The position numbers and the translations under genes are program-made. Shown one piece after another: positions 24,748 through 25,602 of a stretch of 25,602 bases of DNA (the first letter of the stretch is position 1; each line of letters starts with the position of its first letter). This stretch comes from Gammaproteobacteria bacterium (GTDB lineage Bacteria; Pseudomonadota; Gammaproteobacteria; J044). The notes under the pieces were generated by a model. That model did not search any database. It had not been told where the DNA came from and was given only the letters and a program-made list of their open reading frames with translations. The stretch is taken from contig RFHG01000290.1 of the NCBI GenBank assembly GCA_003696465.1, forward strand, positions 1 to 25,602, given 5' to 3'.

Positions 24748-24770
24748 GAAAAGGGGTCTGTCCCCTTTTC
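24748..24770. terminator. Symmetrical hairpin after mnmE, possible bidirectional terminator or dispersed repeat
   Basis: GAAAAGGGG (24748-24756) pairs perfectly with CCCCTTTTC (24762-24770) around a five-base loop. It lies in the 220-bp gap between the mnmE stop and the oxidoreductase gene, where it could end mnmE transcription, although the T-run is only four bases. Closely similar GGGGTCTGTCCCC hairpins recur in many proteobacterial genomes as dispersed repeats, from general knowledge. I see nothing else definable in the rest of the gap (24771-24901). Confidence 0.55.
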
Positions 24771-24901
24771 CACTGAATCTGAGCGCCGAATGTTTCGTAC
24801 CCGCTGCGCGGGCTGAAGACTGGCACCCCCAATCCCCTTGGCCCGTGTCGGCCGTGGGCGCAGGAGCGCAGCGGATGTGCAATTCACCACTGGATGTCGC
24901 G

Positions 24902-25602
24902 CTACTTTCCGATGCAGAAGGAGGAAAAGATCTCGCCCAGCAGATCATCGGCGGTGAAGCGGCCGGTGATCTCTTCCAGTGCCTGCTGGGCCTGGCGCAG
25001 TTCCTCGGCCAGCAACTCGCCATCGCGGTGTGCAAGGTGCAGCGCGGCCTGTTCCAGGTGTCCGGCTGCCTGCTCCAGGGCGGCGAGATGCCGGCGACGG
25101 GCCGAGAACACGCCACTGGCGCCCTCGTAGCCCATGCGCTGCTTGAGCGTCCGGCGCAGTACGTCCAGCCCGGCACCGGTCCGGGCCGAGAGGTAGATGC
25201 AGCCTTCTGCCTCACCGGGCGCGTGTCCGCTGAGATCGATCTTGTTGTGCACCTCGAGCACCTCGAGTCCCTGCGGCAGCCGGTCGAGGATGGCCTGCTC
25301 CTCCGCGCCACGCCCGAGCTGATCGTCGACCAGCAGCAGGACCAGGTCGGCCTGTTCGATGGCCTGCCAGGCACGCCGGATCCCCTCGGCCTCCACCGGG
25401 TCGGTGGATTCGCGCAGGCCGGCGGTGTCGATCACGTGCAGGGGCATGCCGTCGATCTGGATGTGCTCGCGCAGCAGGTCGCGGGTGGTGCCGGCAATGT
25501 CGGTGACAATGGCCGCCTCGGTGCCGGCCAGGGCGTTGAGCAGGCTGGACTTGCCGGCATTGGGCCGGCCGGCGATCACCAGCGTCATCCCCTCCCGCAG
25601 CA
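24902..25602 (-). CDS. mnmE: tRNA modification GTPase MnmE, C-terminal part (start lies beyond the window)
   Basis: The GTPase partner of MnmG in wobble-uridine modification. About 233 C-terminal codons are present; the frame is open at the window edge, reading LREGMTLVIAGRPNAGKSS, which matches the middle of the protein, so the internal ATG at 25588 is not the start. The G domain motifs are GRPNAGKSS (G1), DIAGTTRD (G2), DTAGLRES (G3) and NKID (G4). The C-terminal helical region follows, ending in the invariant FCIGK with the conserved cysteine. The N-terminal folate-binding domain is outside the window. mnmG is about 2 kb downstream on the same strand. Confidence 0.96.
   Translation of the reverse strand, partial: LREGMTLVIAGRPNAGKSSLLNALAGTEAAIVTDIAGTTRDLLREHIQIDGMPLHVIDTAGLRESTDPVEAEGIRRAWQAIEQADLVLLLVDDQLGRGAEEQAILDRLPQGLEVLEVHNKIDLSGHAPGEAEGCIYLSARTGAGLDVLRRTLKQRMGYEGASGVFSARRRHLAALEQAAGHLEQAALHLAHRDGELLAEELRQAQQALEEITGRFTADDLLGEIFSSFCIGK

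Overview
The window is about 25.6 kb of GC-rich chromosomal DNA from a gammaproteobacterium. The gene order mnmE, mnmG, rsmG, parA, parB, atpI-B-E-F-H-A-G-D-C, glmU, glmS is the well known arrangement near the replication origin in this class. The order gpsA, secB, grxC, rhodanese, then divergent envC, (ctpA), yibQ is also a conserved gammaproteobacterial block. A Chromatiales or Ectothiorhodospiraceae-like sulfur bacterium would fit the composition and a persulfide-sensor-like regulator, but that assignment is inference. The window is gene-dense, with no stretch over 300 bases lacking a gene, and I see no rRNA, tRNA, CRISPR array or complete insertion sequence.

Layout. (1) 1-3546, minus strand: an ArsR-family regulator with Cys41/Cys107, a membrane-anchored rhodanese, glutaredoxin 3, SecB, GpsA, a Mut7-C/zinc-ribbon protein and the start of sucA (cut by the window edge). 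(2) 3662-7610, plus strand: envC, ctpA, a yibQ-like deacetylase-fold gene and a DJ-1/PfpI gene. These form a probable cell-envelope operon ending in a stress gene, divergent from the ArsR gene across an AT-rich promoter region. (3) 7621-10814, minus strand: glmU and glmS, which make UDP-GlcNAc precursors. (4) 10867-17951, minus strand: the complete nine-gene F1Fo ATP synthase operon, with a recognisable promoter and a strong intrinsic terminator. (5) 18025-20803, minus strand: a DUF302 exported protein, rsmG, parA and parB. (6) 20838-21000: a 163-bp palindromic MITE-like element whose edge supplies two bases of the mnmG stop codon. (7) 20999-25602, minus strand: mnmG, a HigB/HigA toxin-antitoxin pair, a medium-chain oxidoreductase and the 3' part of mnmE.

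Most genes are conserved housekeeping functions: ATP synthesis, amino-sugar and peptidoglycan precursors, septal cell-wall cleavage, tRNA wobble modification and chromosome segregation. The accessory material sits in the mnmE-mnmG-rsmG interval, which has gained an oxidoreductase, a toxin-antitoxin pair, a DUF302 gene and the palindromic element. The most unusual signals are this element, an 18-bp relative of its end lying exactly in the spacer of the atp promoter, a higBA promoter whose operator fills the spacer and whose predicted transcript would be leaderless, and a redox-sensor-like ArsR protein in the position that often holds gpmI.
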